Numbered from the stretch's first letter, positions 33,901 through 43,236 are shown. The stretch is DNA of 64,000 bases from Paludibacteraceae bacterium (GCA_024399495.1 JAKSNY010000004.1:1-64000); one strand, 5' to 3'. Made by a program: numbers and translations. Notes: generated by a model not told the origin, from the sequence alone.

Positions 33901-34225
33901 CGCAGGAAAGGTTATAGAAAGATACAAGTCAGAAAATGCCGATGTGGAGGCTATGTCGGTTCAGTTGCTTGCAGACAGACTTGCTGAGGCTACGTCTGAG
34001 TATCTGTTCGACAAGACAAAACAGAAATGGTGGCGTTTTAATAAAGGTATTAGACCGGCAATAGGTTATAGTTGCCTGCCAGACCATACAATGAAACGTC
34101 AGCTATTAAGAATACTTGATGCAGAGAAACATATAGGTATAACCCTAACAGAATCCAGTATGATGATACCTGTATCATCAGTCTGTGGATTCTATATTGC
34201 TAATGATAACGCTAAATATTTTTAA
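30980..34225 (+). CDS. metH: Cobalamin-dependent methionine synthase
   Basis: This protein of about 1,080 residues transfers methyl from methyl-tetrahydrofolate to homocysteine through B12. Modules in order: homocysteine/zinc domain (RILVLDGAMGTM; VGGCCGTTP), pterin domain (VYVGERTNVAGS), B12 cap (FLPQVVKSASVM), B12 domain with DVHDIGKN, and an AdoMet activation domain with RPAIGYSCLPDH. A cysteine-rich CDCGCC stretch sits in the activation domain. No ATG, GTG or TTG lies between the preceding stop (30974-30976) and the conserved RILVLDG; TTG 31010 and GTG 31013 would delete the start of that motif. I place the start at ATT 30980 tentatively; ATA 30983 is as good. metF follows after two bases. 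Confidence 0.9.
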   Translation: MIETNIRNRILVLDGAMGTMLQRLGTDTSDIEKLSEGVYFVHKRYIDAGADIITTNTFTANEGADIRERNLRFASVARRAADECKERKIYVAGDVGPTSKTLTMDSDASFDELQKNYRVQIKALKDGGVDLLLFETFFDTLNLKAALTAAGEIAPELPKMISATIEKSGRMLTGQTLDAFAISVAPFNPFSIGLNCSFGAKDMLPYIKRLSAMAGCYVSAHPNAGLPDENGRYTETPESMAEALKAYFDEGLLNIVGGCCGTTPEHIKMIAETASTYKPREIPVVEQMTMLSGLEPLDFSNFVYVGERTNVAGSKKFAKLIASGNYDEALTVARHQVEGGAQVIDVCMDDSMLDAVSSMNTFLQMAGADPYIAKVPVMIDSSSWDVIKEALKHVGGKAIVNSISLKEGVETFKERAEYIKSFGAAVIVMAFDEQGQAVTYNRKIEICKRAYDILVKEVGFNPYDIVFDPNVLTIATGIKEHNNYAVDFIRTVEYVKNNLKGAKTSGGISNLSFAFRGNNAVREAMHSVFLYYAVKAGLDMAIVNPQMLQVYDNIEPQLRKMVTDVILNRFDNAVDELLSYASKLVPQNGTGLADVKPVRGGSVEERLKNALVSGSTEFVEADVNEALNKYKPLEIVEGVLMDGISTVGKMFGEGKMFLPQVVKSASVMKKAVSYILPHIPQGESSAINRTVVIATVSGDVHDIGKNIMGVVLTCNGYNVIDLGVMVPADTIIDSAISNNAVAICVSGLITPSLSQMIDIAKGLQNRQLQIPLIVGGATTSDAHTAMYIDTVYDGIVEHSADASMNVRIVNDIVRNPLSYKRTIKAKYADMRLSLVQKSPIAADKSVRLDWNGYTPVSPLFTGIKVFNDFTLSDIAPHINWKAYAAAWEVPFDKAEQLIENAKKILDKDGADITVGAELAIYKAHTLNDTVIVNTCDCGCCGVERFEFARHNGVSLSDFISPDKDYIGMFAVSVNAGKVIERYKSENADVEAMSVQLLADRLAEATSEYLFDKTKQKWWRFNKGIRPAIGYSCLPDHTMKRQLLRILDAEKHIGITLTESSMMIPVSSVCGFYIANDNAKYF

Positions 34226-34227
34226 TT

Positions 34228-35178
34228 ATGAACATCGCCGAGAAATTAAGAGAGGCAAAAAGCCCGCTGTTCACATTTGAGTTGCTGCCACCTTTAAAGG
34301 GCAAAGGTATAGATGCCATATATAGCACAATAGATAATCTGTTGGAGTTTAATCCGTCATATATAAATATCACTTATCATGCTGCAGATGTGGTTTATAA
34401 AACCTTACCCGATGGGCGTATTGAGAAGCGTACCGTATGTAAGAGACCGTCTTCCATATCTACGGCTGCTGCCATTAAATATAAGTATAATATAGAGGTG
34501 GTTCCCCACATAATATGCAACGGACTTGATAAAGAGGAGACGGAGAATCTGCTTATTGACCTTGATTTTCTTGATATTCACAATATATTTGCATTGCGTG
34601 GTGACCAACGTGGCAACCGTATATTCATACCAAAAGAGAACGGACACGCACACACCACAGATTTGATGAAGCAGGTTGGTGAGTTAGGTAAGGGTGTGTA
34701 TCTTGATGATGCCATAAAGAACCCAAAACCTATGGCATTCTCTATGGGTGTGGCTTGCTATCCGGAGAAACATATAGAGGCACCTAATATGGAGTCTGAT
34801 ATATTCTACCTTAAAGAGAAAGTGCGTTTAGGTGCGGAGTATGCTGTTACACAAATGTTTTTTGATAACAGGAAATATTTTGATTTTGTAAAGTTATGCC
34901 GTGAGAACGGAATCACAATACCTATTGTGCCTGGAATTAAACCTATAGCATCAATAAATGATATTAAAGTTCTTCCGCAGACTTTCAATATAGATTTGCC
35001 TGAGGCACTCACCAAGGAGTTGCTGAAGTGTAAGAGCAATGAGGAGGCACGTACTGTAGGAGTGGAGTGGTGTGCGGCACAAGCCAATGAACTGAAGGCT
35101 TTTGGAGTGCCAAGTATTCATTTCTATACATTGGGTGAGAGTGATAATATACGCAGAATCTGCAAAAAGGTATATTAA
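34228..35178 (+). CDS. metF: Methylenetetrahydrofolate reductase
   Basis: This is a 316-residue TIM-barrel flavoenzyme giving 5-methyl-THF, the methyl donor for the MetH made by the gene two bases upstream. Signatures include FTFELLPPLKGKG at the N-terminus, YINITYHAAD, HIICNGLDKEE, ALRGDQRGN, AEYAVTQMFFDN and PIVPGIKPI. Tight coupling with metH indicates a methionine operon. Confidence 0.95.
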   Translation: MNIAEKLREAKSPLFTFELLPPLKGKGIDAIYSTIDNLLEFNPSYINITYHAADVVYKTLPDGRIEKRTVCKRPSSISTAAAIKYKYNIEVVPHIICNGLDKEETENLLIDLDFLDIHNIFALRGDQRGNRIFIPKENGHAHTTDLMKQVGELGKGVYLDDAIKNPKPMAFSMGVACYPEKHIEAPNMESDIFYLKEKVRLGAEYAVTQMFFDNRKYFDFVKLCRENGITIPIVPGIKPIASINDIKVLPQTFNIDLPEALTKELLKCKSNEEARTVGVEWCAAQANELKAFGVPSIHFYTLGESDNIRRICKKVY

Positions 35179-35192
35179 ATCAGAGGTGCACT

Positions 35193-35636
35193 ATGAATAA
35201 ACTTAAATTAAAAAAGATGTCAAAGGATATTACAGCAATGCTGTATATGTTCCTTATTATGGGTTTTGCCGGTATGGTGTCATACGTATCAATCTTTTGG
35301 ATAGTAGTATGGCTGACATTCTACCATTTTACAATGCTTGAGATTATATTTATCTCTTTGTTGGCATCTTATTTAGTTCTGTATCTGTTCAGGTTTTTCT
35401 TACGTACGGTAATGAGACCTCTGCATTTTCTTACATTATTCTCACGTTCAGGCTTTATAATGTGTTTTGTGGCATTTATAATATCCGTGCTGGTGTTTGC
35501 TTGCGGAGAATATGTGCTATTTAATGATATGGGGCTTTATACAAAAGAAAGCATAGTGGTGACAACCATATCATCTCTATGCTTTCTGTTATGTAGCAGC
35601 CTCGTAGTCAGAGGCTATATTTCCAAAAAACTTTAA
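35193..35636 (+). CDS. Unrecognised four-helix membrane protein
   Basis: This 147-residue protein has a short basic N-terminus and about four hydrophobic helices (roughly 15-40, 45-68, 83-105 and 118-140). I do not recognise the family. It begins 14 bases after metF with AGAGGTG upstream, so is probably co-transcribed with it. Its stop overlaps the convergent purE stop by three bases. Confidence 0.65.
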   Translation: MNKLKLKKMSKDITAMLYMFLIMGFAGMVSYVSIFWIVVWLTFYHFTMLEIIFISLLASYLVLYLFRFFLRTVMRPLHFLTLFSRSGFIMCFVAFIISVLVFACGEYVLFNDMGLYTKESIVVTTISSLCFLLCSSLVVRGYISKKL

Positions 35637-36139
35637 TTGGTCTTGTAGTCATATTTGACCTCTGCCAATTCAGCGTTGGCTTTCTCTATCTTCTTTTTAA
35701 GGTTCTCCTTGAACTGTGCAAATTCTTTGTTGAGACGCTCGTCAGAGAGTGCCAATATTTGTACTGCAAGGATTCCTGCGTTCATGGCTCCGTTAATTCC
35801 TACTGTTGCCACAGGTATTCCTGGAGGCATTTGTACAATAGATAGCAGAGCATCCAATCCCTCAATAGAGGATTTGATAGGAACACCAATAACAGGTAGT
35901 GTGGTCATAGATGCAATAACACCTCCAAGGTGTGCCGCCATACCGGCTGCCGCTATAATAACCTTAATGCCACGACTTTGTGCGTTTTTTGCAAACTGTT
36001 CCACCGCATCAGGTGTGCGGTGAGCGGAGAGTGCGTTAATTTCAAACGGTATTTTAAAGTCATTCAGGACGTTTGCCGCCTTCTCCATAACAGGCAAGTC
36101 ACTTGTACTGCCCATAATGATTGATACAACAGGATTCAT
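35633..36139 (-). CDS. purE: N5-carboxyaminoimidazole ribonucleotide mutase
   Basis: This is a 168-residue class I PurE acting in de novo purine synthesis. Hallmarks are VSIIMGSTSDLPVM, the SAHRTPDAVEQF motif, AAAGMAAHLGGV and GVPIKSSIEGLDALLS. A lysine-rich C-terminal tail follows. It is last gene of the minus-strand run hup, argS, EEP, purE, one base after the preceding stop. Confidence 0.95.
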   Translation of the reverse strand: MNPVVSIIMGSTSDLPVMEKAANVLNDFKIPFEINALSAHRTPDAVEQFAKNAQSRGIKVIIAAAGMAAHLGGVIASMTTLPVIGVPIKSSIEGLDALLSIVQMPPGIPVATVGINGAMNAGILAVQILALSDERLNKEFAQFKENLKKKIEKANAELAEVKYDYKTN

Positions 36140-36140
36140 C

Positions 36141-37229
36141 TTAGTTTATCTTAAAGTTTAGAATTATAGGGTAATGGTCAGACATTTCCTGCTTGTCTGT
36201 TGAGAATTCAAGCGGGATAATGTTGTCTGTAATAAATATATAGTCTATACGGAAATTGTAAAACCCCTCGTGATATGTACTGCCCAAATCTTTTGCAGGC
36301 AACATTAGGAAACTGTCATTAAGAGTGCCTCTGATACGCCTATAAACGTATGAGGCAGGTATGTCGTTCATATCGCCACAGATAATGGCGTTGCTTCTCA
36401 TATCGCGTGTATAGTTTCTTATTATATCCGCTTGTCTGGTGCGTTCCATTCCGGCTTTTATAAGTTTGTCATAAATCTTTGCCTTAAGTCCGCTTACCGT
36501 ATCTGTAACTTGAGATATAAGCTCAGGAACCACTCTCTTATCCTCTTTAGTAAGTTGATTTGATTGTAGATAGCAGTTTACTACGTTAACGGTGTCTTTG
36601 CCCATAACTACAGATGAGTTTACCGCCCCATGATACAGTGCGTTCAATTCTATTTTTTCAGTAGAGACAATAGGGAATTTAGAAAATATAGCCAATCCTT
36701 TTACATACCTGCGGTTCTTATTCAGAATCTCCACATGGCAGTATTTGTAATGTTTCAGTTTGTTTTTAATATATTGCAATGTGTGCTTGCCGTCCTTATA
36801 GTAGAAAAACTCCTGCATACAAACCACATCGGTGTTTTGTTCCGATATATAATTCAAAATGCTATCCCCGATAACAGCTCCATTCTCAAAAAATGAGAAT
36901 AGATGCACATTGTAGCTCATTATTGATATGGAGCCTTTCTCTGATTTAACCTCATATTTTGGGTTAAGACTATAGGTCTTTAATATGTTAGGGATTGATA
37001 CTAAAAGCGCAAAAATACATAAGGTAAACATACCCCATTTTCTGCATATAGCCCAATAGACGGCAAGAAACAGTATGGCTATTGCAAATCCGGAGAAGAA
37101 CAATGTAAGTGGATTTAGCAGATACAGTGTGGATATAGGCTTAATAAAAGACATTACATCCGTACACAGTATTGATATACCAAGAATTACTGTGAGTAGG
37201 CCTAATACTATTCTTATAAATATTTTCAT
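36141..37229 (-). CDS. Endonuclease/exonuclease/phosphatase family membrane protein
   Basis: This is a 362-residue protein: three N-terminal transmembrane helices (about 5-25, 40-60, 65-85), then an EEP domain with SYNVHLFS, MQEFFYY, VVNCYLQSN, CGDMNDIPAS, FRIDYIFITDN and a final SDHYPIIL carrying the catalytic histidine. Substrate (nucleic acid or phospholipid) is unknown. Its start overlaps the argS stop by one base (TAATG), a sign of coupled translation. Confidence 0.88.
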   Translation of the reverse strand: MKIFIRIVLGLLTVILGISILCTDVMSFIKPISTLYLLNPLTLFFSGFAIAILFLAVYWAICRKWGMFTLCIFALLVSIPNILKTYSLNPKYEVKSEKGSISIMSYNVHLFSFFENGAVIGDSILNYISEQNTDVVCMQEFFYYKDGKHTLQYIKNKLKHYKYCHVEILNKNRRYVKGLAIFSKFPIVSTEKIELNALYHGAVNSSVVMGKDTVNVVNCYLQSNQLTKEDKRVVPELISQVTDTVSGLKAKIYDKLIKAGMERTRQADIIRNYTRDMRSNAIICGDMNDIPASYVYRRIRGTLNDSFLMLPAKDLGSTYHEGFYNFRIDYIFITDNIIPLEFSTDKQEMSDHYPIILNFKIN

Positions 37230-39019
37230 TACATCTTGTCTGGAACATCAATGCCAAGCAGCGACATTGCGTTCTTTATTATTTTTGCCACATTTGCAGA
37301 TAAAACCAAACGGAAATCTCTAAGAGCATTATTCTCCTCTTTAAGAATCTGGCAATCGTGGTAAAATTGATTGTATTGTTTAACAAGGTCGTAGGTGTAA
37401 TTTGCTATCAGGCTTGGGCTGTATTCAGCACCTGCCTGTGCTAATACAGAGGGGAATGCCGCAAGTGTCTGTACCAAACTAATCTCCTTGTCACTTAACT
37501 CTGTGTTGCTGTCAAGAGCCCCAATGTTAATGCCCGATTCCTCTGCCTTGCGTAATACAGATTTAATACGTGCGTGGGTGTATTGAATAAACGGACCTGT
37601 GTTACCGTTAAAGTCTATAGACTCTTTAGGGTTGAATGTCATGTTCTTACGTGGGTCAACCTTTAGAATAAAATATTTAAGGGCACCAAGACCAATCATC
37701 TCACATGTGCGTGAAACCTCATCTTTGCTTAGACCGTCCAGCTTACCAAGCTCACCCGATATGCGTGTGGCTGTATCAACCATCTCGTCCATAAGGTCAT
37801 CTGCATCAACTACAGTACCTTCACGGCTCTTCATCTTGCCTTCAGGCAACTCTACCATACCGTATGAGAAATGTACCAAATCCTTGCCAAATGAGAATCC
37901 AAGTTTATCAAGAAGCAGAGACAGAACTTTAAAGTGATAGTCTTGCTCATTTCCTACTACATATATCATTTTGTCTATCGGGTAGTCAGAGAAACGGAGA
38001 GTGGCAGTACCTATATCTTGTGTCATATAGACTGATGTGCCATCGCTACGTAGCAGTAATTTCTCATCAAGACCGTCAGCAGTAAGGTTAGCCCATACGG
38101 AACCATCGTCTCTGCGGTAGAACAATCCTTTTTCCAAACCTTCTGTCACTTTCTTTTTGCCTACAAGATAGGTGTCTGACTCATAGTATATTTTATCAAA
38201 ACTAACCCCAAGCCTTTTGTAGGTCTCATCAAAACCTGCATATACCCAAGTGTTCATTTTTTGCCATAAAGCCCTTACATCGGGGTCGCAAGCCTCCCAT
38301 TTACGGAGCATTTCCTGAGCCTCTTTCATAATGGGGGCGTTACGTTTGGCATCATCTTCCTGTATGGTGCTATCTGCCGCCATTATGGCTTGAACCTCTG
38401 CTTTAAGGTCTTTGTCAAACGCTACATAATAGTCTCCTACAAGGTGGTCACCTTTAATGCCTGTGGATTCAGGGGTGGCACCATTGCCGTGCTTGAGCCA
38501 AGCAAGCATAGATTTGCATATATGTACACCACGGTCGTTTACAATGTTGGTTTTTACCACCTTATAGCCGTTAGCCTCTAATATTTTAGAAAGGCTGTAA
38601 CCTAAAAGATTATTACGCACGTGACCTAAGTGTAACGGTTTGTTAGTGTTAGGCGATGAATATTCTACCATATATAGAGGTGCGTTCTCTGCAACCTCCT
38701 TAAATCCGTACAGCGGATTGGCATCTATCTGCAACAGGGTGTCTATCCAGCAGTTCTGTGCAAGAGAGAGGTTTAGGAATCCCTTGATTACATTATAATC
38801 TTTAACTGCAGAGCAGTTTTTATTTAGGTAAGCACCTATGCTCTCTGCTGTATCTTCCGGCTTTTGCCTTGATATTTTAAGTAGAGGAAACACTACAAGC
38901 GTAAGGTCACCCTCAAACTCTTTTTTTGTTTTTGAAAGTGATAAAGACGATGAGTCAATATCTGCCCCATAGAGGCTTTTAACAGCCTCTACTACATATT
39001 TTAAAATAAGTTCTTCCAT
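37229..39019 (-). CDS. argS: Arginyl-tRNA synthetase
   Basis: This is a 596-residue class I synthetase. The HIGH motif is H130LGHVRN, the KMSK counterpart is KMKSREGTVV, and an Add-1 N-terminal domain and a C-terminal anticodon-binding (DALR) domain with YTHARIKSVLRKAEE are present. It is flanked by hup upstream (one base) and the EEP gene downstream (one-base overlap). Confidence 0.96.
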   Translation of the reverse strand: MEELILKYVVEAVKSLYGADIDSSSLSLSKTKKEFEGDLTLVVFPLLKISRQKPEDTAESIGAYLNKNCSAVKDYNVIKGFLNLSLAQNCWIDTLLQIDANPLYGFKEVAENAPLYMVEYSSPNTNKPLHLGHVRNNLLGYSLSKILEANGYKVVKTNIVNDRGVHICKSMLAWLKHGNGATPESTGIKGDHLVGDYYVAFDKDLKAEVQAIMAADSTIQEDDAKRNAPIMKEAQEMLRKWEACDPDVRALWQKMNTWVYAGFDETYKRLGVSFDKIYYESDTYLVGKKKVTEGLEKGLFYRRDDGSVWANLTADGLDEKLLLRSDGTSVYMTQDIGTATLRFSDYPIDKMIYVVGNEQDYHFKVLSLLLDKLGFSFGKDLVHFSYGMVELPEGKMKSREGTVVDADDLMDEMVDTATRISGELGKLDGLSKDEVSRTCEMIGLGALKYFILKVDPRKNMTFNPKESIDFNGNTGPFIQYTHARIKSVLRKAEESGINIGALDSNTELSDKEISLVQTLAAFPSVLAQAGAEYSPSLIANYTYDLVKQYNQFYHDCQILKEENNALRDFRLVLSANVAKIIKNAMSLLGIDVPDKM

Positions 39020-39020
39020 A

Positions 39021-39296
39021 TTATTGCATCACTTTATCAGCAAGCTCAGCTCCTGCCTTGAATTTTACAACCCTCTTGGACTCAATGGATATTTTATTGT
39101 GGGTGGTGGGGTTAACGCCTATACGCTCCTTACGAACCATAGTTTGGAAAGACCCGAATCCAGATATTGAGATTTTCTCACCTTTCTTTAACTGATAGGA
39201 AACCACTTTGATAAATCCGTCCAATGCTTTTTTTGCATCTACTTTAGATAGTCCTGAATTGGCTGCAATAGCACCTACTAATTCTGTCTTATTCAT
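39021..39296 (-). CDS. hup: HU-family DNA-binding protein
   Basis: This is a 91-residue nucleoid protein with the HU/IHF fold: MNKTELVGAIA start, GFGSF turn near residues 46-50, and the DNA-binding arm with GVNPTTHNKI, including the intercalating proline. A promoter-like TAAATTTG (minus strand, 39319-39326) with ATTG 19 bases upstream drives this first gene of the minus-strand operon. Confidence 0.95.
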   Translation of the reverse strand: MNKTELVGAIAANSGLSKVDAKKALDGFIKVVSYQLKKGEKISISGFGSFQTMVRKERIGVNPTTHNKISIESKRVVKFKAGAELADKVMQ

Positions 39297-39318
39297 AATA
39301 ATTAAGAAAATTAACCTA

Positions 39319-39349
39319 CAAATTTACTCAGAATTGCTGACATCTGCAA
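39319..39349 (-). promoter_or_regulatory. Predicted promoter of hup-argS-EEP-purE
   Basis: On the minus strand, TAAATTTG (plus coordinates 39319-39326) lies 19 bases downstream of an ATTG near-match to the -33 box at 39346-39349. Confidence 0.45.
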
Positions 39350-39390
39350 TTTTTTGGCTATTTTTGTACCGCAAAACAAAAATAAAGAAG

Positions 39391-40149
39391 ATGTCGTTTA
39401 GTTTCAGGTCAACAACACCACCAGCCATAAAGAACATTATCATTATAAATGTGCTTTTCTTTTTGGCATCTATAGGGGTTCCTAAATACTTTGGGTTTGA
39501 CTTTATGGATTTCTTTGGACTACATTATTTTGAGTCAGAGAAATTCAATCCCATTCAGTTGGTTTCGTATATGTTTCTGCACGATACATCGGGAATCTCA
39601 CACATATTCTTTAATATGTTTGGTCTATGGATGTTTGGGCGTGGCATTGAGGAGATATGGGGTACACGTAAGTTCCTTATATTCTATTTTGTATCGGGAA
39701 TAGGGGCTGCATTAGTTCAAGAGGTTACTTGGTATTTCAGTGTGCAACCTATGGTGGAGGCGTTTAATGAGTTTATGAATACCAAGAATACTGAACTTCT
39801 TATGCCTTATTTAAGTAATGTAACAGAGAGTGTATATCCAACTGTAGACCAGTTGATAGAGATAAAAGGAATGATTTTTGACAAAATGCTTACAGTGGGT
39901 GCAAGCGGTTGTGTGTTTGGTATTTTGCTTGCTTTTGCAATGCTGTTTCCTCAAGCGGAGATTTTTTTGCTGTTCATACCTATTCCTATCAAAGCCCCGA
40001 TATTTGTGACAATATATGCTGTAATGGAGCTGTTTTTAGGCGTGCAAAGTTTCTCTGGCGATAATGTAGCCCATTTTGCCCACTTGGGCGGTATGCTTTT
40101 TGCTCTGATTCTAATACTAATATGGCGTAAGAAAGGAGATTTATACTAA
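39391..40149 (+). CDS. Rhomboid-family intramembrane serine protease
   Basis: This is a 252-residue rhomboid with six or more helices. Catalytic S172 lies in GASG and the catalytic histidine (H231, in HFAHLGG) in the last helix pair; the L1-loop motif is WMFGRGIEEIWG. A hydrophilic insert of about 35 residues (120-155) separates helices. I chose ATG 39391, since the upstream in-frame extension is antisense to hup; a TATTTTTG box lies at 39359-39366. A second rhomboid follows after 19 bases. Confidence 0.9.
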   Translation: MSFSFRSTTPPAIKNIIIINVLFFLASIGVPKYFGFDFMDFFGLHYFESEKFNPIQLVSYMFLHDTSGISHIFFNMFGLWMFGRGIEEIWGTRKFLIFYFVSGIGAALVQEVTWYFSVQPMVEAFNEFMNTKNTELLMPYLSNVTESVYPTVDQLIEIKGMIFDKMLTVGASGCVFGILLAFAMLFPQAEIFLLFIPIPIKAPIFVTIYAVMELFLGVQSFSGDNVAHFAHLGGMLFALILILIWRKKGDLY

Positions 40150-40168
40150 CTGTCAACTGCCCACTATT

Positions 40169-41047
40169 ATGTTTCAAGAACTAAAACAAAGTTTCAAAGA
40201 TGGTAGCTACCTTACCCGCCTGCTATATATTAACGTAGGGGTGTTTGTGGTGGTAAATCTGCTTATAGCCATTTTTACGCTGACAAATGTTTCTACATAT
40301 TGGGTTAGTTATTTAGAGGTGCCTGCATCGTTCCATACTTTTGTAGTTCAGCCTTGGTGCATAATAACCTATATGTTTCTGCATACAGGTTTTATACATC
40401 TTTTATTCAATGTGTTGGCTCTTTATTGGTTTGGCAAGTTTTTTCTTACATACTACAATCAGAAACAGCTTACAAGCCTCTACTTCTTGGGTGGATTGAC
40501 AGGTGCGTTGGTGTATATGGTGGGGTATAACGTATTCCCATATTTCAAGCCTGTAATAGATAACTCATATCTGCTTGGTGCTTCCGCTTCTGTTATGGCT
40601 ATTCTTTTTGCTCCTGTGGTAACAGAACCCGATAGAGAAATCCACCTTACTTTTATAGGTAATATAAAACTAAAATATCTTGGGCTTATATTCCTGCTTA
40701 TAGATTTGCTTGGAGTGGGTGCCACCAATGCAGGAGGCAGTATGGCACATCTTGGCGGTGCGGTAGCTGGGTGCTTGTTTGCACTAATAATAAAGAAAAA
40801 TGGTGTTGATATTTGTACCCCGATAAATAAAATCATCGGCTTTTTTGCCAATATGCGTTTACACAAGCCAAAAATGAAGGTGAAAAGCAAGCGTGAGTTC
40901 ACCGATGCTGAATGGAATGAGTATAACCACAAGAAAAAACAGGACCGCAATGCCCGTGTAGATGAAATTCTTGAGAAAATCAAGAAATCGGGTTACGAAA
41001 ATCTCACCCCCGAAGAGAAAAAGGAACTTTTTGAAATATCAAAATAG
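40169..41047 (+). CDS. Rhomboid-family protease with cytoplasmic tail
   Basis: This is a 292-residue protein: rhomboid domain (1-210) with S139 in GASAS and H194 in AHLGG, then a basic cytoplasmic tail of about 80 residues (KMKVKSKREFTDAEWN; final YENLTPEEKKELFEISK) as in Bacteroidetes rhomboids with a DUF6576-type tail. Immediately downstream of the first rhomboid, separated by an ACTGTCAACTG repeat remnant. Its 3' end overlaps the convergent HD gene by nine bases. Confidence 0.9.
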   Translation: MFQELKQSFKDGSYLTRLLYINVGVFVVVNLLIAIFTLTNVSTYWVSYLEVPASFHTFVVQPWCIITYMFLHTGFIHLLFNVLALYWFGKFFLTYYNQKQLTSLYFLGGLTGALVYMVGYNVFPYFKPVIDNSYLLGASASVMAILFAPVVTEPDREIHLTFIGNIKLKYLGLIFLLIDLLGVGATNAGGSMAHLGGAVAGCLFALIIKKNGVDICTPINKIIGFFANMRLHKPKMKVKSKREFTDAEWNEYNHKKKQDRNARVDEILEKIKKSGYENLTPEEKKELFEISK

Positions 41048-41602
41048 AAATTTGGTGTGCCACAATTCAAATTGCCTGACAGTTTCATTACCCCATTTTA
41101 ATAGAGATTTACGTACCTCTTCCACTGTTTTTATGCGTGCAGGTTTGGCTTTTGAATAGAATTTGTCAGCATAACAAATCAATGACTCTTCAAGTGTCTG
41201 CGGCGTATATATGCGGTCTGCAGGCAATGGCAGATTCCTCTCCTTAATGTCATTTATGGTAAGTCCTGTTCCTGTATGTCTCTCTGCCACAAGAGCATAG
41301 TCATCAAGTCCAATGGAGCGTAGCATATCAGCCCCTAAATATCCATGACATATATAAGGGTATGTACCGTTACAGAAAATACCCGAAGCATCGGTTTTGA
41401 TAACCCCTATATCGTGAAGCATAGCCGCCCTATATACAAAAGAGGGGTCTGCTTTTATTTCAGGGTGCTTGTCAAGTATGGCTACAGACAAGTCTGCAAC
41501 CTGTTTGCTATGCAAGATAAGCAAATTGTAAAGGTCAGAATCCTTAGTATAGAATTTTTCTATAACCTCTAATGCCCATTTGTAATCAGACTTATCGCTC
41601 AT
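41039..41602 (-). CDS. HD/HDIG-domain phosphohydrolase
   Basis: This is a 187-residue single-domain protein with metal-binding HD motifs: LHSKQVADL, AAMLHDIG, CHGYLGAD and ERHTGTGL. The family hydrolyses phosphate esters of nucleotides or related compounds; the substrate is not known. Its ATG overlaps the stop of the S41 protease gene (ATGA), so translation is coupled. Confidence 0.88.
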   Translation of the reverse strand: MSDKSDYKWALEVIEKFYTKDSDLYNLLILHSKQVADLSVAILDKHPEIKADPSFVYRAAMLHDIGVIKTDASGIFCNGTYPYICHGYLGADMLRSIGLDDYALVAERHTGTGLTINDIKERNLPLPADRIYTPQTLEESLICYADKFYSKAKPARIKTVEEVRKSLLKWGNETVRQFELWHTKFLF

Positions 41603-43236
41603 TTTTTACCGTTCATAACGCTCACAGCCTTCTTTATGGTCTCATCACTTTGGTTAAAGATAGGGTAGAAACCATTGTCGCCCAATATGTTACGTGCTAT
41701 ATAGGCTTGAATTATGTTTGCAAGAATATCTTTACACTGGCTGAATTCAGCATCGGTGTATTCCACTTTCTTATCTTTAATATATGCCTTAAACTGCTCT
41801 AAATAGTCGCTCTTTTCAAGATAACTCTGCATTGATTTCCAATCCTTTATTTTGCTGAGTTTTGCACGGTTCCTATCGGCATATTGGAATGAGAATCCAT
41901 ATAAATGGCTGCTTAAAGATAGATTTTTATAAAGTTTGTTATATACAGTGGTGTCTTGTGCCACAAAATAATCGGGCATAATACCGCCACCGCCATATAC
42001 TGTTCTGCCAAGGCGTGTGTGGAACTCTAATGAGTCTGCCAATGTTATGCTGTCTGAGGCAAAAAACTCGCCTCTGTCGTAACGCTCTACTATATCCTGC
42101 TCATATTTGTCTATCTCTCCCTGCTTATAAGGTTTCTGAATACACCTACCCGATGGGGTATGATACCTGGCTGTTGTGAGCCTTATTTCAGAACCGTCTG
42201 TAAGCGGAATCTGCTGTTGTACAAGACCTTTGCCAAATGAGCGTCTGCCCACAATGATACCCTTGTCCAAATCCTGTATGGCACCGGAGAAAATCTCACT
42301 TGCTGATGCAGAATACTCATTTATAAGCACGCACACATTGTAACCCTTGAAATGCCCTGTTCCGTCTGCATATACATTTTGACGCTCAGAGTGCAGTCCC
42401 TCAGTATATACTATAAGTTCACCTTTGTCAAGAAACTCATTGACCATTTGTATTACAGCGGTAAGGTAGCCACCGCCATTATACCTTAAATCCACAATAA
42501 ACTCTTTTGCCCCTTTCTGTTTAAGGTCTGTAAGCCCTGTCATAAACTCCTCGTATGTGTTTGCCCCAAATCGGCTTATTTTAATGTATCCTATTTGTGG
42601 GGTAAGCATATAGTGAATATCCACGCTGTTAACAGGAATATCATCACGTACAATGCGGAATTTAAGCAGGTCAGGTACTCCAGCCCTTCTAATTTTTACG
42701 TTTACTGCAGTGCCTTTTTTGCCACGCAGGGTTTTCAGCACCTTGTTGTTTGTGATATCGGCTCCTGTAAACACGCTATCCTCAACCTCCACAATACGGT
42801 CTCCAGGGCGTATGCCTAATTTTTCTGATGGTCCGCCTGCAATTACATCAACCACCATAATGGTGTCGTTCTGTATATTAAACTGAACACCTATGCCACT
42901 GAATGAGCCTTCCAAATCCTCGTGCGATTCCTCAACCTCAGAAGCGGGAATATAGGCTGAATGAGGGTCAAGGTTATGCATAATGTCTGGCAAAACATCG
43001 TCTGTAAGGTTATCTACGTCTATATTGTCAACGTATGCCTGGTCTATCAGAGTAAGGATTGCGTTAAGTTTTGTAAAACTGTTATGACTTCCGTACTGTG
43101 TTGTCTGATAGGTGTTCTCCGATGCTATGGGGTAGTTGTCAGCCTCCATTTTCTTACCCATTGAAATGCCTATGATAAATGCTATTATTACAAATACGGC
43201 ACAGATTATTGGAAACAGTATCTTATTCTTGTCCAT
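41599..43236 (-). CDS. S41-family C-terminal processing peptidase
   Basis: This is a 545-residue exported protease. One N-terminal membrane helix (about 6-25), a PDZ domain (about 95-175; SGIGVQFN, GGPSEKLGIRPGDRI), then the S41 core with the catalytic serine in EYSASASE and lysine in SFGKGLVQ. A C-terminal helical region of about 140 residues follows. It likely trims or degrades periplasmic proteins. It overlaps the dCMP deaminase gene by 14 bases. Confidence 0.93.
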   Translation of the reverse strand: MDKNKILFPIICAVFVIIAFIIGISMGKKMEADNYPIASENTYQTTQYGSHNSFTKLNAILTLIDQAYVDNIDVDNLTDDVLPDIMHNLDPHSAYIPASEVEESHEDLEGSFSGIGVQFNIQNDTIMVVDVIAGGPSEKLGIRPGDRIVEVEDSVFTGADITNNKVLKTLRGKKGTAVNVKIRRAGVPDLLKFRIVRDDIPVNSVDIHYMLTPQIGYIKISRFGANTYEEFMTGLTDLKQKGAKEFIVDLRYNGGGYLTAVIQMVNEFLDKGELIVYTEGLHSERQNVYADGTGHFKGYNVCVLINEYSASASEIFSGAIQDLDKGIIVGRRSFGKGLVQQQIPLTDGSEIRLTTARYHTPSGRCIQKPYKQGEIDKYEQDIVERYDRGEFFASDSITLADSLEFHTRLGRTVYGGGGIMPDYFVAQDTTVYNKLYKNLSLSSHLYGFSFQYADRNRAKLSKIKDWKSMQSYLEKSDYLEQFKAYIKDKKVEYTDAEFSQCKDILANIIQAYIARNILGDNGFYPIFNQSDETIKKAVSVMNGKK